A stretch of DNA of 64,000 nucleotides from Mangrovibacterium sp041596335 (GTDB lineage: Bacteria; Bacteroidota; Bacteroidia; Bacteroidales; Prolixibacteraceae): NCBI RefSeq assembly GCF_041596335.1, contig NZ_JBFHIT010000025.1:6455-70454 (forward strand). Reading direction: 5' to 3'. Below, in pieces: positions 36,274-45,418 of this stretch; position 1 is the stretch's first letter, and each line of letters opens with the position of its first letter. Position numbers and translations under genes: made by a program. The notes beneath the pieces are model-generated. The model ran no database searches and was not told the DNA's origin. It saw only the letters and a list, made by a program, of their open reading frames with translations.

Positions 36274-37827
36274 ATGGTAAAATCAGTCGCAATTGACAAG
36301 CGTCAACTTCAGATTATGGACACCACCTTGCGCGATGGTGAGCAAACTTCAGGTGTATCATTTTCCGATACAGAGAAACTCAGCGTGGCCAAAGTGCTAT
36401 TGGAAGACGTGAAAGTTGACCGGATTGAAATTGCCTCAGCGAGGGTTTCTGAAGGCGAATTCAAGGCAGCCCAACGAATCATGCAATGGGGAGCGGAAAA
36501 AGGTCATCTAAACCGACTCGAAATCCTGGGATTCGTTGATGGGAAGACCTCTCTGGACTGGATTCACCGGGCCGGAGGCAAAGTAATCAACCTATTGTGC
36601 AAGGGGTCGTTAAACCACGTGACTCACCAGTTGCGAAAGACTCCTGAAGAGCATATCGCCGATATTCAAAAATCAATTGACTACGCAACTGAACTGGGAA
36701 TAACGGTCAACGTCTATCTGGAAGATTGGTCAAACGGAATGCGTAACTCCAGAGAGTATGTCCATTTCATGATTTCGAAACTGAAAGACATGAATATACA
36801 GCGGATCATGCTGCCCGACACCCTTGGAATTCTGGATCCGGACGAAACTTACGACTTCTGTAAAGAAATGATTGACTCCTACCCGGATGTCAAATTTGAT
36901 TTCCATGCGCACAACGACTACGATTTGGCTATTGCCAACGTCTTTCACGCTCTTAAAGCCGGAATTGATTGCGTGCACACCACCGTAAATGGCTTGGGCG
37001 AACGCGCGGGGAATGCCCCCTTATCGAGTGTAATCGCGACTGTGAAGGATCACATGGGCATGAAAACCAAGGTGAACGAAAGTATGCTGAATCGTGTCTC
37101 CAAAATAGTGGAAAGCTTTTCAGGCATTCGTATTCCAACCAACAAACCGCTGATTGGTGAGTTTGTGTTCACGCAATGCAGCGGCATCCATGCCGATGGT
37201 GACAACAAGAAAAACTTATACTTCAACGACTTGCTTCCGGAACGTTTTGGTCGTATTCGCAGTTATGCGCTGGGCAAAACCTCGGGGAAAGCCAACATAA
37301 AAGCAAACCTTGAAGACCTTGGAATTGAACTAAGCCCGGACGCGCTGAAAAAGGTTACAGACCGCATTATTGAACTGGCCGACCACAAAGAAACTGTTAC
37401 CGCAGAGGATCTCCCCTATATCGTGGCCGATGTTTTGCAGGAAAGCGTTGAGCAACGCATTTTCATTAACAACTACGCCCTAACGCATGCGATGGGTCTG
37501 CGCCCCTCTGCAATGGTTAGTATCAACATAAACGGAAAATCATACGAAGCCTTTTCCTCGGGCGATGGTTTGTACGACGCGTTTATGAAAGCGGTAAAAA
37601 GTGTCTACAAAAAGTTGAAGAAACCGTTCCCGACCCTGTTGGATTATTCGGTCACCATCCCCCCAGGTGGGCATACCGATGCTCTGGTTGAAACCGTTAT
37701 CCTTTGGGAGTTAGACCGGGAATTCAAAACGCGCGGATTGGCACCCGATCAAACAGCGGCTGCTATCAAAGCAACAATGCGTATGCTCAACTTACTGGAG
37801 CATACTGTAAACGATAAAGTTGAATAA
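36274..37827 (+). CDS. Second 2-isopropylmalate synthase / citramalate synthase family enzyme
   Basis: A 517-residue LeuA paralogue: HMGL-like barrel beginning LQIMDTTLRDGEQTSGVSF, metal motif FDFHAHNDYDLAIAN, NGLGERAGNAPLSS, and a C-terminal LeuA regulatory domain (from about 390) with ALTHAMGLRPSAMVSI. It differs clearly from leuA next door. In this operon position it could be a citramalate synthase making an isoleucine precursor, a second isopropylmalate synthase, or another 2-oxoacid/acetyl-CoA condensing enzyme; the sequence alone does not settle it. ATG 36274 is preferred; ATG 36235 would add 13 residues. Confidence 0.8.
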   Translation: MVKSVAIDKRQLQIMDTTLRDGEQTSGVSFSDTEKLSVAKVLLEDVKVDRIEIASARVSEGEFKAAQRIMQWGAEKGHLNRLEILGFVDGKTSLDWIHRAGGKVINLLCKGSLNHVTHQLRKTPEEHIADIQKSIDYATELGITVNVYLEDWSNGMRNSREYVHFMISKLKDMNIQRIMLPDTLGILDPDETYDFCKEMIDSYPDVKFDFHAHNDYDLAIANVFHALKAGIDCVHTTVNGLGERAGNAPLSSVIATVKDHMGMKTKVNESMLNRVSKIVESFSGIRIPTNKPLIGEFVFTQCSGIHADGDNKKNLYFNDLLPERFGRIRSYALGKTSGKANIKANLEDLGIELSPDALKKVTDRIIELADHKETVTAEDLPYIVADVLQESVEQRIFINNYALTHAMGLRPSAMVSININGKSYEAFSSGDGLYDAFMKAVKSVYKKLKKPFPTLLDYSVTIPPGGHTDALVETVILWELDREFKTRGLAPDQTAAAIKATMRMLNLLEHTVNDKVE

Positions 37828-37858
37828 TTCGAAAAATATACTTGAAACACCGATAAAG

Positions 37859-38923
37859 ATGAAGTTAAAATTAGCTGTTCTCCCCGGAGACGGAATTGGC
37901 CCCGAGATTGTTGATCAGGCCATGAAATCAGTAAAAGCAATCGCTAAAAAATTCAACCATGAATTGGAATTTGAGTTTGCGCTAACCGGTGCAACTGCAA
38001 TCGATCAGCTTGGTGAACCATATCCTGACACGACTCACGAGGTTTGTATGAAAGCCGACGCGGTTCTTTTTGGTGCAATTGGCGATCCTAAATTCGACAA
38101 TAATCCCAAAGCAACCGTTCGTCCGGAACAAGGACTTTTGTTGATGCGCAAGAAATTAGGCCTATATGCCAACATTCGTCCGGTTGAAACATTCGAGTCA
38201 TTGCTGCATAAATCACCCCTGCGCCGCGAATTGGTTGAAGGAGCTGACTTTGTGGCCATCCGTGAGCTGACCGGTGGCATTTACTTCGGAGAAAAAGGCC
38301 GGAAAGATAATGGCAATACTGCTTTCGACACGTGCACCTACACGCGCGAAGAGGTTGAACGTATTCTTAAACTAGGATATGAATTCGCCGGTAAAAGAAA
38401 CAAGAAATTAACCGTGGTAGACAAAGCCAACGTTTTGGAGAGCTCCCGCCTGTGGCGTGAAGTAGCTCAGGAAATGGCGCCAAACTACCCGGACATCACC
38501 ACTGAATATATGTTTGTTGATAATGCCGCGATGCAGATTATTCAATGGCCGAAGAACTTCGATGTTATGGTTACCGAAAATATGTTTGGTGATATTCTGA
38601 CTGACGAGGCCAGCGTAATAACGGGTTCACTAGGCTTGTTACCATCTGCTTCAATGGGTATTCACACATCTGTGTTCGAACCAATTCACGGTTCTTACCC
38701 ACAAGCTGCAGGTAAAAATATCGCGAACCCTATTGCAACAATCCTTTCTGCTGCTATGATGTTTGAATACGCCTTCAACCTAATGGACGAAGGAAAACTA
38801 ATTCGCGATGCTGTTGCGGCTTCGATGGCTGAAGGAATTGTTACCGTTGATATTGCTGAAGGAAAATCGTATAGCACATCGGAAGTAGGCGACTGGATCG
38901 CCGGCTGGATTGCAAAAGCGTAA
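37859..38923 (+). CDS. leuB: 3-isopropylmalate dehydrogenase
   Basis: A 354-residue NAD-dependent beta-decarboxylating dehydrogenase. It begins KLAVLPGDGIGPEIVDQAMK and has RPEQGLLLMRKKLGLYANIRP with substrate-binding arginines, RELTGGIYFGEKGR, and the metal/NAD region TENMFGDILTDEASVITGSLG and EPIHGSYPQAAGKNIANP. The ATG at 37859 gives the canonical start; an in-frame TTG lies upstream at 37820. It is the last gene of the leu operon. Confidence 0.95.
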   Translation: MKLKLAVLPGDGIGPEIVDQAMKSVKAIAKKFNHELEFEFALTGATAIDQLGEPYPDTTHEVCMKADAVLFGAIGDPKFDNNPKATVRPEQGLLLMRKKLGLYANIRPVETFESLLHKSPLRRELVEGADFVAIRELTGGIYFGEKGRKDNGNTAFDTCTYTREEVERILKLGYEFAGKRNKKLTVVDKANVLESSRLWREVAQEMAPNYPDITTEYMFVDNAAMQIIQWPKNFDVMVTENMFGDILTDEASVITGSLGLLPSASMGIHTSVFEPIHGSYPQAAGKNIANPIATILSAAMMFEYAFNLMDEGKLIRDAVAASMAEGIVTVDIAEGKSYSTSEVGDWIAGWIAKA

Positions 38924-38944
38924 ATTGTTCCATCGAAAACACAG

Positions 38945-38974
38945 AAGAGGCTATCCGAAAGGGTAGCCTCTTTT
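38945..38974 (+). terminator. Intrinsic terminator of the leu operon
   Basis: AAGAGGCTA (38945-38953) and TAGCCTCTT (38964-38972) form a perfect 9-base stem ending in a T-run, 22 bases after the leuB stop. Confidence 0.85.
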
Positions 38975-39047
38975 ATAGCATTCAGGTTGATTCGTAAACT
39001 CTCACCTATGCTTTGCTAGATTGCAAATTCATGTATTTTATTGCCAA

Positions 39048-39812
39048 ATGGATATCTCTGTAGCCAAACGCCTTTTTTTAGCCTTCGTTCAATCCCTGGG
39101 TTATTTGTTTCTATTTATTGTGTTCGGGCTTTTTTTGGACAGCTATTTCATGCCAGATATTTACGTCCCCAAACAGCATTTAGCAACCATTGTCATGCTA
39201 CTCGCTTTTGCCTTTTTATATTACCGATCGGGTTCAAGAAGCAGAGAGCAAATGTTTTATGCGGTAATTATCGGGTTTCTGGGCGAATATTTGTTTTCCA
39301 TTGCTCTGGGGATGTACACCTACCGATTGGGCAATGTGCCGCATTATGTACCTCTGGGACATGCCATTGTCCTAGTCGCAACGATGAATTTTTGCAAAAA
39401 ACCAATTGTTAAAACGTATCGTAAACAACTTGAAAAAATACTCGCTTTTTTTATTGTTGCTTACTCCACCCTTTTCTTGATTTTCGCGCAAGATGTATTC
39501 GGTTTTTTGATGTCATTAGCCGTGATCTACCTTCTTCGGAATAAACCGCGAGAACGTTTATTCTACTTTAGCATGTATTTGGTGGTTGCTTTTTTGGAAA
39601 TAGTAGGAACAACTTATAAATGTTGGAGTTGGCCAGAGACGGCCTATGGTGTTATTCCATTTTTAAAGAGTGCAAACCCGCCCAGCGGCATCAGTTTATT
39701 TTACTTTTTGCTCGATCTGGGCTGTCTATGGTTTTATAAAAAACGAAATTTAATGGCTTGGAAAAGGATGAAAAGTATTCGAATAATAGCGACGCAAAAC
39801 GTTGTCTCATAA
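39048..39812 (+). CDS. Integral membrane protein of unknown function
   Basis: A 254-residue protein with about seven hydrophobic segments starting at residue 10 (LFLAFVQSLGYLFLFIVFGLF). Short charged loops such as YRSGSRSREQ and RNKPRERL separate them, and the tail is basic. I do not recognise the family; no catalytic motif is clear, though GMYTYRLGNVPHYVPLGHAIV is a distinctive loop. The ATG at 39048 is preferred to a TTG at 39021. Single gene between two terminators. Confidence 0.7.
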   Translation: MDISVAKRLFLAFVQSLGYLFLFIVFGLFLDSYFMPDIYVPKQHLATIVMLLAFAFLYYRSGSRSREQMFYAVIIGFLGEYLFSIALGMYTYRLGNVPHYVPLGHAIVLVATMNFCKKPIVKTYRKQLEKILAFFIVAYSTLFLIFAQDVFGFLMSLAVIYLLRNKPRERLFYFSMYLVVAFLEIVGTTYKCWSWPETAYGVIPFLKSANPPSGISLFYFLLDLGCLWFYKKRNLMAWKRMKSIRIIATQNVVS

Positions 39813-39870
39813 ATTGGCATGTTAAAAATCGCCGACAACCAACATTCACGTATACAAAACCTTAGGCAAC

Positions 39871-39898
39871 AAAAAAGGCAGAACGAATGCCCTGCCTT
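39871..39898 (-). terminator. Intrinsic terminator of the cold-shock-domain gene
   Basis: AAGGCAG (39875-39881) and CTGCCTT (39892-39898) form the stem; on the minus strand it is followed by six T. Confidence 0.75.
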
Positions 39899-39943
39899 CT
39901 TAAATTCAATTTAAGACCTATATTTAGTATCTTTTAAACTTCT

Positions 39944-40399
39944 TTATCCTCGGTCAACTTTCACGTTAACAGCGACCATTCCTTTTGGGCCTCTTTCCAT
40001 TTCGTACAAAACGGCATTTCCTTCTTTGATTGGTTCCATCAGGTTGTTGACATGAACAAACAAACTTTCACGTGTTACACCATCACGGATAAAACCAAAC
40101 CCTTTGCCGTCGTTAAAGAACGTAACCGTACCTTTTCGAATCGGATCTTCTTGTAAATTTGGATCTTCTTTTGGAACGCCAATGACAATGTCTTCCACAT
40201 TAATTTCAGTCCTTTTATCCGGATCCGGTGGAGTATCTGTAATCATGCCGTTCTCATCAACATAAGCAATCATATCATCCAGACTGCTTGGTTTTTCATT
40301 GTCCTTACGCGCTAATCGCTTTGCGTCTTTTTCTTTTCTCTTTTTCTCTTTCTTGTTACGGAGTTCTTTTTTTTGAAATGATTCTTGTGATCTACCCAT
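39944..40399 (-). CDS. Cold-shock-domain protein with charged N-terminal extension
   Basis: A 151-residue protein. Residues 1-40 are very basic and charged (KKELRNKKEKKRKEKDAKR), followed by an acidic linker to about 85. The last 65 residues are a cold-shock domain with RNP-1-like KGFGFI (in FFNDGKGFGFIRDG) and RNP-2-like SLFVHVNNL. It probably binds single-stranded RNA. Ordinary CspA proteins are only about 70 residues, so the basic extension is the notable part. The ATG at 40399 is chosen; an upstream start at 40462 lacks support. Confidence 0.85.
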   Translation of the reverse strand: MGRSQESFQKKELRNKKEKKRKEKDAKRLARKDNEKPSSLDDMIAYVDENGMITDTPPDPDKRTEINVEDIVIGVPKEDPNLQEDPIRKGTVTFFNDGKGFGFIRDGVTRESLFVHVNNLMEPIKEGNAVLYEMERGPKGMVAVNVKVDRG

Positions 40400-40861
40400 A
40401 AATAATTTATCGTTTTTGGCGGGTTTGGCCTGTCTTTGAAGTAAGTAAGGAACTTGGTCCAAAAGTTACAGTCCGGATATCTTCGCTCAAATTATGATCT
40501 TGCGACCATCGGCGAACCAATAAAACCCGAAGTTAATATTCAATGTAAGGATTCAAAAAAGAGTACGACAACAGGAGGGAATCAACGAATACCATCTCAG
40601 ATGGAAACCCATTTTCAAATCTTAATGCGTAAAGATACTCAAATATTTCGACATTTAATCTCTATTGCCCTGAGCACCGAACAAAGAGAGCATTCCTCCC
40701 TGAATCAACTCCCCCGATATTGACGCGCTTTGACGATCCGGTCATTCGCTGTATTTACTTACGTGTGAAATTTGTCGTTCTGTTGAATCCAAATGGAACT
40801 CACTTCTTGTTGAAAATTATTTTCATTTGGTGTTTGTGTTAAAAACAACGTGTTCGTTTCT
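40400..40861. other. Intergenic region containing one copy of a repeated promoter-like element
   Basis: No gene is supported here. The segment 40802-40869 resembles 53331-53401 over about 65 bases in the same orientation (shared core AAAACAAC, one base, TGTTCGTTTC). In this copy the element runs into the -7 box of ybaK, so it may be a promoter region. The part before 40800 shows nothing clear. Confidence 0.45.
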
Positions 40862-40869
40862 TAATTTTG
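40862..40869 (+). promoter_or_regulatory. -7 promoter element before ybaK
   Basis: TAATTTTG matches TAnnTTTG exactly, 14 bases before the start codon; a TTTG lies 25 bases further upstream (40833-40836). Confidence 0.55.
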
Positions 40870-40883
40870 CAAAAAAATTCTGA

Positions 40884-41363
40884 ATGAAAACCCCGGATAA
40901 AACAAATGCATCACGATTACTCGACAAGCAAAAAATAAAGTACGAACTTATTACCTATGAGGTTGACGAGCAAGACCTGAGTGCAACAACCTTAGCCGCA
41001 AAAATGGGACAAAATATCAAGATGATTTTCAAAACACTGGTATTAAGAGGAACAAGCACTGGAGTTTTTGTCTGTGTTATTCCGGGAGATACAGAATTGG
41101 ACCTAAAACTAGCGGCCAAAGCTTCGGGCAACAAAAAGGCTGAAATGGTCGCAATGAAAGAACTTCTCCCTCTAACGGGCTACATCAGAGGTGGGTGCTC
41201 TCCTATCGGAATGAAAAAGAATTACCCGGTATTTATTCACAACTCCTGCCAGCAGTTTAACTCAATCTATGTTAGTGCCGGAAAACGCGGCACGCAATTA
41301 AAACTGAACCCCCAAGATCTGATTCGGATATGTAATGCAACTGTCGAACAATTAGTTTCTTAA
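40884..41363 (+). CDS. ybaK: Cys-tRNA(Pro)/Cys-tRNA(Cys) deacylase YbaK/EbsC
   Basis: A 159-residue YbaK-type editing protein. It shows the N-terminal ASRLLDKQKIKYELITYE, the family lysine region IFKTLVLRG, and GYIRGGCSPIGMKKNYPVFI near the active site. It hydrolyses cysteine mischarged on tRNA(Pro), working with prolyl-tRNA synthetase. Length is standard. Single gene. Confidence 0.92.
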   Translation: MKTPDKTNASRLLDKQKIKYELITYEVDEQDLSATTLAAKMGQNIKMIFKTLVLRGTSTGVFVCVIPGDTELDLKLAAKASGNKKAEMVAMKELLPLTGYIRGGCSPIGMKKNYPVFIHNSCQQFNSIYVSAGKRGTQLKLNPQDLIRICNATVEQLVS

Positions 41364-41510
41364 TTATCTCATAAAAGATTTCTCTTTTTCCGTATCGCCT
41401 ACAAAGTCCTATTGTCGGGCTGTCTGGCTTTTACGGAACGATCATTTCGCCAAAAATTCCTTCTTATTTTTCATTTTTGTTTAATTCTTATTGTTTTTTC
41501 TTAAACAATT

Positions 41511-41518
41511 TAGTTTTG
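41511..41518 (+). promoter_or_regulatory. -7 promoter element before the fasciclin gene
   Basis: TAGTTTTG matches TAnnTTTG exactly, with a TTG 17 bases upstream (41491-41493). The start codon is 36 bases downstream. Confidence 0.6.
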
Positions 41519-41554
41519 TTTACGTTTTACCTATAAACACTTAAACAAAACACA

Positions 41555-42565
41555 ATGAAAGCAATCGTAAAAAAACAATCGAATTGGAATTATTTCCTAC
41601 TGATCTTATCTGTTCTATTTGTTTCTTTTGGAACAGTGAGTTGCGACGACGACGATGACGACATGGACGACATGATGGAAGAAGCTGGCAATATTGTAGC
41701 CTCACTCGAACAAATTACAACAAGTCCTGGTGATTTTTATACCGATGACGCGAAAAGCGCTGTCCTCAAAGCCCAAATGCCAAAATTTAATCATCTGGCG
41801 CAAGCGGTGGTGAAAGCCGGTTTAGCAACTACAGTAGCAACCGAAGAACTTACTCTTTTTGCACCTACCGATGAAGCGTTCGAAATGCTGTTTACCACTC
41901 TTGGAGTTGATGGTATCGACGACCTAACAGCCGACCAATTAACGCCCATTTTACTCTATCACGTTGTTTCGGGCAAAGTAAAGTCTACCGATCTAATGAA
42001 TGGCTACGTGTCCACCATCAACGGTGCAGGCTTAATGGTTGACTTGAGCGGTGATGTAATGATTAACAACGCCATGGTAATGTTGGCCGATTTGTGTGCC
42101 AAGAATGGGGTAATCCATATAATCGACAAAGTACTGTTACCTCCGTCGATGAACCTGGTTGAAACCGCTTTAAGCTATGATCCTGAATTTTCGATATTAG
42201 TGCAGGCTGTTGTTAAAGCCGACTTGCAGACGACTCTTGAAACCGGAGGTCCGTTTACGGTTTTTGCACCTACAAACGCTGCATTTGCGAATTTGTTGAC
42301 CGAGTTAAACGCCAACAGTCTGGACGACATTGATGTCGCAACATTGAAAGCAGTGCTGTTATACCATGTGGTAGACGGTCGTGTATTTAGCTCTGATTTA
42401 ACCACCGGAGCGGTAACAACACTGAACGGAGCATTCAACGTAAATACTTCGACCCTGAAAATTACGGACGCTAACAATCGTGAATCGGGGCTTGTTCCTA
42501 CGCTGCTTGATGTTCAAGCTACTAACGGTGTCATTCACGTGATTGACAAAGTTCTGTTGCCTTAA
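41555..42565 (+). CDS. Lipoprotein with two fasciclin (FAS1) domains
   Basis: A 336-residue surface or periplasmic lipoprotein (lipobox TVSC, Cys30) with an aspartate-rich linker directly after the cysteine (DDDDDDMDDMM). Two FAS1 repeats follow, at about 60-195 and 200-336. Each shows the H1 motif (LFAPTDEAFEMLF; VFAPTNAAFANLL), the conserved YHVV and the H2 end (GVIHIIDKVLLP; GVIHVIDKVLLP). FAS1 domains mediate adhesion to matrix or other surfaces. Single gene with its own promoter-like box. Confidence 0.92.
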   Translation: MKAIVKKQSNWNYFLLILSVLFVSFGTVSCDDDDDDMDDMMEEAGNIVASLEQITTSPGDFYTDDAKSAVLKAQMPKFNHLAQAVVKAGLATTVATEELTLFAPTDEAFEMLFTTLGVDGIDDLTADQLTPILLYHVVSGKVKSTDLMNGYVSTINGAGLMVDLSGDVMINNAMVMLADLCAKNGVIHIIDKVLLPPSMNLVETALSYDPEFSILVQAVVKADLQTTLETGGPFTVFAPTNAAFANLLTELNANSLDDIDVATLKAVLLYHVVDGRVFSSDLTTGAVTTLNGAFNVNTSTLKITDANNRESGLVPTLLDVQATNGVIHVIDKVLLP

Positions 42566-42596
42566 AAATTTACGCCACGACAAACATAGATTATCG

Positions 42597-42627
42597 GAAA
42601 GAGTTTTTCATTCAGAAGAACTCTTTC
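42597..42627 (+). terminator. Hairpin after the fasciclin gene
   Basis: GAAAGAGTT (42597-42605) and AACTCTTTC (42619-42627) form a perfect 9-base stem about 30 bases after the stop. The T-run is poor, so termination may be moderate. Confidence 0.5.
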
Positions 42628-42818
42628 TTCATTAAACCAGCACTTTAGCGGAAAATTCGCCTCGCAAATGATTCGCGAAGTGTTAGGGAATCATTAAATC
42701 GATCTTTTTTATTTTAAAGTTACCGGCCAACGATGTATTTTGCGAACTTTGTGTAAATCTTGATTTTGTCAGACCTTCATATTGGTGGGTCCGATAAATT
42801 ATAACAACAATAAGCTTT

Positions 42819-44120
42819 ATGTCTCCAGTTAAAAGATTCATTACTGAACCATTCGACCGGTTCATCAAACAGGAAAGCTCGTCAAGCATTGTCCTGCTAG
42901 GAGTTACGGTTCTAACGTTACTGGCCGTAAATGTTGGGCTAGCCGAACCCTATTTTGAACTACTTCAGAGTAAATTAACTTTTGCAATGGGTAGCTTCGA
43001 GTTGTCAAAATCGCTGGTTCTTTGGATCAACGATGGGTTGATGGCTGTTTTCTTCTTTCTGATCGGCTTGGAAATCAAACGCGAAGTTCTTGTCGGAGAG
43101 CTTTCCAGCGTCCGAAAAGCAAGCCTTCCGGCCTTTGCCGCTTTAGGCGGTATGCTATTCCCTGTTCTTATTTTTTTGCTCCTTAATCCATCTAAGGAAA
43201 CCACACACGGATGGGCTATTCCGATGGCAACTGACATTGCCTTTACCTTGGGAATTTTGAATTTACTGGGGAAACGTGTCCCCTATGCATTGAAAGTATT
43301 TTTAACTGCCTTCGCGATTGTCGACGATTTGGGCGCGATTATCATTATCGCTGTTTTCTACAGCGCTTCCATCCAGATGACCTTAATTATGGCCGCCCTT
43401 GGACTGTTCCTGGTGTTGCTTGCCCTAAATTATTTCGGAATTTACAGCAAATACTTGTACTTCGTAGTCAGTGCAGTTATCTGGGTGTTATTCCTCAAAT
43501 CAGGAGTACATGCCACGTTGGCTGGAGTGCTGGTCGCTTTTGCCATCCCGATTGGCAAGAAAATTAAATTGAAAGAATTCCAGCAGAACATGGACGAGGC
43601 GATCCAATCATTCAAACGGGTTAATGGAAAACAAAACCCGAAACATGTTCTGACGCACGACCAAATGGGCGCGGTAAACCGAATGGATGAGTTGACGAGT
43701 CATGTTCAATCGCCACTCCAGTCACTCGAGCATAAACTTCACGGGTGGGTCGGCTATGTGATTATGCCTATTTTCGCCTTTGCAAACGCCGGAGTACTTA
43801 TTAATGCGGAAAGTTTTACGCAATTCGATTTATCGATGGTAATCGCTGCTGCTCTGGTCTTCGGTAACACAATTGGTATTAGCTTGTTCTCGTGGGTAGC
43901 GATCAAACTAAATCTGGCTAGTCTTCCGGCAAATACCAGCTATAATCAGTTATTCATCACCGCACTGCTTGGCGGTGTCGGATTCACAATGTCACTGTTC
44001 ATAACGAACCTGGCATTTGTAGACCCGCTTTTCATTGATGCCTCAAAAATTGGAATCCTGATCGGTTCATTGATTTCAGGAGTCGGAGGATATTTCTTAC
44101 TTAAATCGACCTTAAAATAA
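42819..44120 (+). CDS. nhaA: Na+/H+ antiporter NhaA
   Basis: A 433-residue antiporter of about twelve helices. The family's functional aspartates are visible in MATDIAFTLG and in FAIVDDLGAIIIIA (the ion-binding pair). FFLIGLEIKREVLVGEL and LLGGVGFTMSLFITNLAF are conserved segments. It is longer than E. coli NhaA (388) by a soluble insert near residues 250-310. It exports sodium in exchange for protons, which suits a saline habitat. Confidence 0.95.
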   Translation: MSPVKRFITEPFDRFIKQESSSSIVLLGVTVLTLLAVNVGLAEPYFELLQSKLTFAMGSFELSKSLVLWINDGLMAVFFFLIGLEIKREVLVGELSSVRKASLPAFAALGGMLFPVLIFLLLNPSKETTHGWAIPMATDIAFTLGILNLLGKRVPYALKVFLTAFAIVDDLGAIIIIAVFYSASIQMTLIMAALGLFLVLLALNYFGIYSKYLYFVVSAVIWVLFLKSGVHATLAGVLVAFAIPIGKKIKLKEFQQNMDEAIQSFKRVNGKQNPKHVLTHDQMGAVNRMDELTSHVQSPLQSLEHKLHGWVGYVIMPIFAFANAGVLINAESFTQFDLSMVIAAALVFGNTIGISLFSWVAIKLNLASLPANTSYNQLFITALLGGVGFTMSLFITNLAFVDPLFIDASKIGILIGSLISGVGGYFLLKSTLK

Positions 44121-44127
44121 AAAAAAT

Positions 44128-44158
44128 AAAGCCGCGTAATGCGGCTTTTATTTTTTTC
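44128..44158 (+). terminator. Bidirectional terminator between nhaA and the convergent small membrane gene
   Basis: AAAGCCGC (44128-44135) and GCGGCTTT (44141-44148) form a perfect stem, with T-rich flank (TATTTTTTT) on the plus side and an A-rich run on the other, so it can serve both converging genes. Confidence 0.85.
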
Positions 44159-44163
44159 ACTTG

Positions 44164-44457
44164 CTAACGAATCCCTTTAAACCATTCCTGAAAGTAAACC
44201 CCTAAGACCGGAATTTCAGTTTCACGATTCTGAACGACTCCGATCAAACTAACCACCCAGAGAATAATTGCGACAATCCCCAGCGTAATCCGCAGACCGG
44301 GAACGATTGCACCCAGTAACGCAACAAGATAGATACCAAGAGTTTGCCTGAGGTAAAACGAGCATTGCGGCTCTTTCTCCGCGTCATTCATAATTATAGC
44401 GACCACCCAACCAACCAACGAAAAATGGGCGATTAACGATTTTAATTGCGAATTCAT
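44164..44457 (-). CDS. Small membrane protein (DUF4870-like)
   Basis: A 97-residue protein with three hydrophobic segments. The pattern IAHFSLVGWVVAIIMNDAEKEPQCSFYLRQTLGIYL (given here as family-like context) resembles the DUF4870/Tic20-like small membrane proteins. Function unknown. It lies 46 bases downstream of the DMT transporter on the same strand and is probably co-transcribed with it. Confidence 0.7.
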   Translation of the reverse strand: MNSQLKSLIAHFSLVGWVVAIIMNDAEKEPQCSFYLRQTLGIYLVALLGAIVPGLRITLGIVAIILWVVSLIGVVQNRETEIPVLGVYFQEWFKGIR

Positions 44458-44503
44458 AAGCTTTATCTTTCAATGAAAATTTTCAGTTCAGTTTGATCCC
44501 AAT

Positions 44504-45418
44504 CTACAGGAAAAAAATACCAACGCCCGCCACAGTTATAAACGCGCCTACAACCTCTTTTGTATTTACTTTTTCTTTAAAAATTAAAATAGCCGGAGGA
44601 ATAATCATTACAGGCACGATAGCCATAATCGTAGCTGCAACCCCGGCTTTCGTATGCTGAATGCTCAACAACGAAAAAGCAACGCCCAGAAAAGGGCCAA
44701 AAAACGAGCCGAGACCAATGCGCTTCATGGCGGATAAATCGGTCACTGCCGACCATAAACGCCGATATCTTTTCATAAAAATGACCAGAATAGTAAATCC
44801 TATCAAACCGGTAAACACACGAATCTGTGACGCGGCAAAAGCATCATAGTCGCCCATCCCTTTTTTACTAAGCACCAAGCCACTAGCCTGCCCCAAGGCT
44901 CCACCCAATGCCAACAAAACTCCGTAAACCGGGTAGGCCGAACTTAGCTTCCGTCTGATCTTCTCCTCGCCCACTATCGACTTGTTCCCGCGCTTCAGGA
45001 TCACCATACTAATTCCGGTTAAGGTCACAACCATCCCGACCCAATTCATGGCTGATAGCACTTCATCCAAAACGAAATAAGAAATGAAAGCGGTAAAGGG
45101 CGGTGTCATTGCCATAACCAGCATCGAAACCCGCGCTCCGATCACGACAAAAGCCTGAAATAGGAGCAAATCACCAATCAAAAAGCCGACAATGCCCGAC
45201 AAGGCCAACCACAGCCAGCGTTCGGTTCCGGCATCAAACGGAAACCACATTCCCCGGGTAATCTGCGTATAGATCGCATAAATGCCAAAGGCGATAATTA
45301 GCCTGATCAGATTTACGGACAGCGAGCCCACTTTTTTCCCTGCCGACTCGAATGCCATACTGGTAACAGTCCAGAAAACGGCGGTCAGCAAAGCTGCAAT
45401 TTCTCCAAAATAATTCAT
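44504..45418 (-). CDS. EamA/DMT-family transporter
   Basis: A 304-residue membrane protein with about ten helices in two EamA repeats. The first begins IAALLTAVFWTVTSMAFESAG and the second at about residue 160. The repeat ends have the usual LTGISMVILKRG and ITVAGVGIFFL forms. Drug/metabolite transporters export amino acids or metabolites; the substrate here is unknown. The ATG at 45418 is preferred to one at 45466 because it opens the first membrane repeat. Confidence 0.88.
   Translation of the reverse strand: MNYFGEIAALLTAVFWTVTSMAFESAGKKVGSLSVNLIRLIIAFGIYAIYTQITRGMWFPFDAGTERWLWLALSGIVGFLIGDLLLFQAFVVIGARVSMLVMAMTPPFTAFISYFVLDEVLSAMNWVGMVVTLTGISMVILKRGNKSIVGEEKIRRKLSSAYPVYGVLLALGGALGQASGLVLSKKGMGDYDAFAASQIRVFTGLIGFTILVIFMKRYRRLWSAVTDLSAMKRIGLGSFFGPFLGVAFSLLSIQHTKAGVAATIMAIVPVMIIPPAILIFKEKVNTKEVVGAFITVAGVGIFFL

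Noticed and set aside
40454..40723. Plus-strand 89-residue frame before ybaK
   Set aside because: No ribosome site, low-complexity polar sequence and an overlap with the likely upstream region of the cold-shock gene; it is not supported as a gene.
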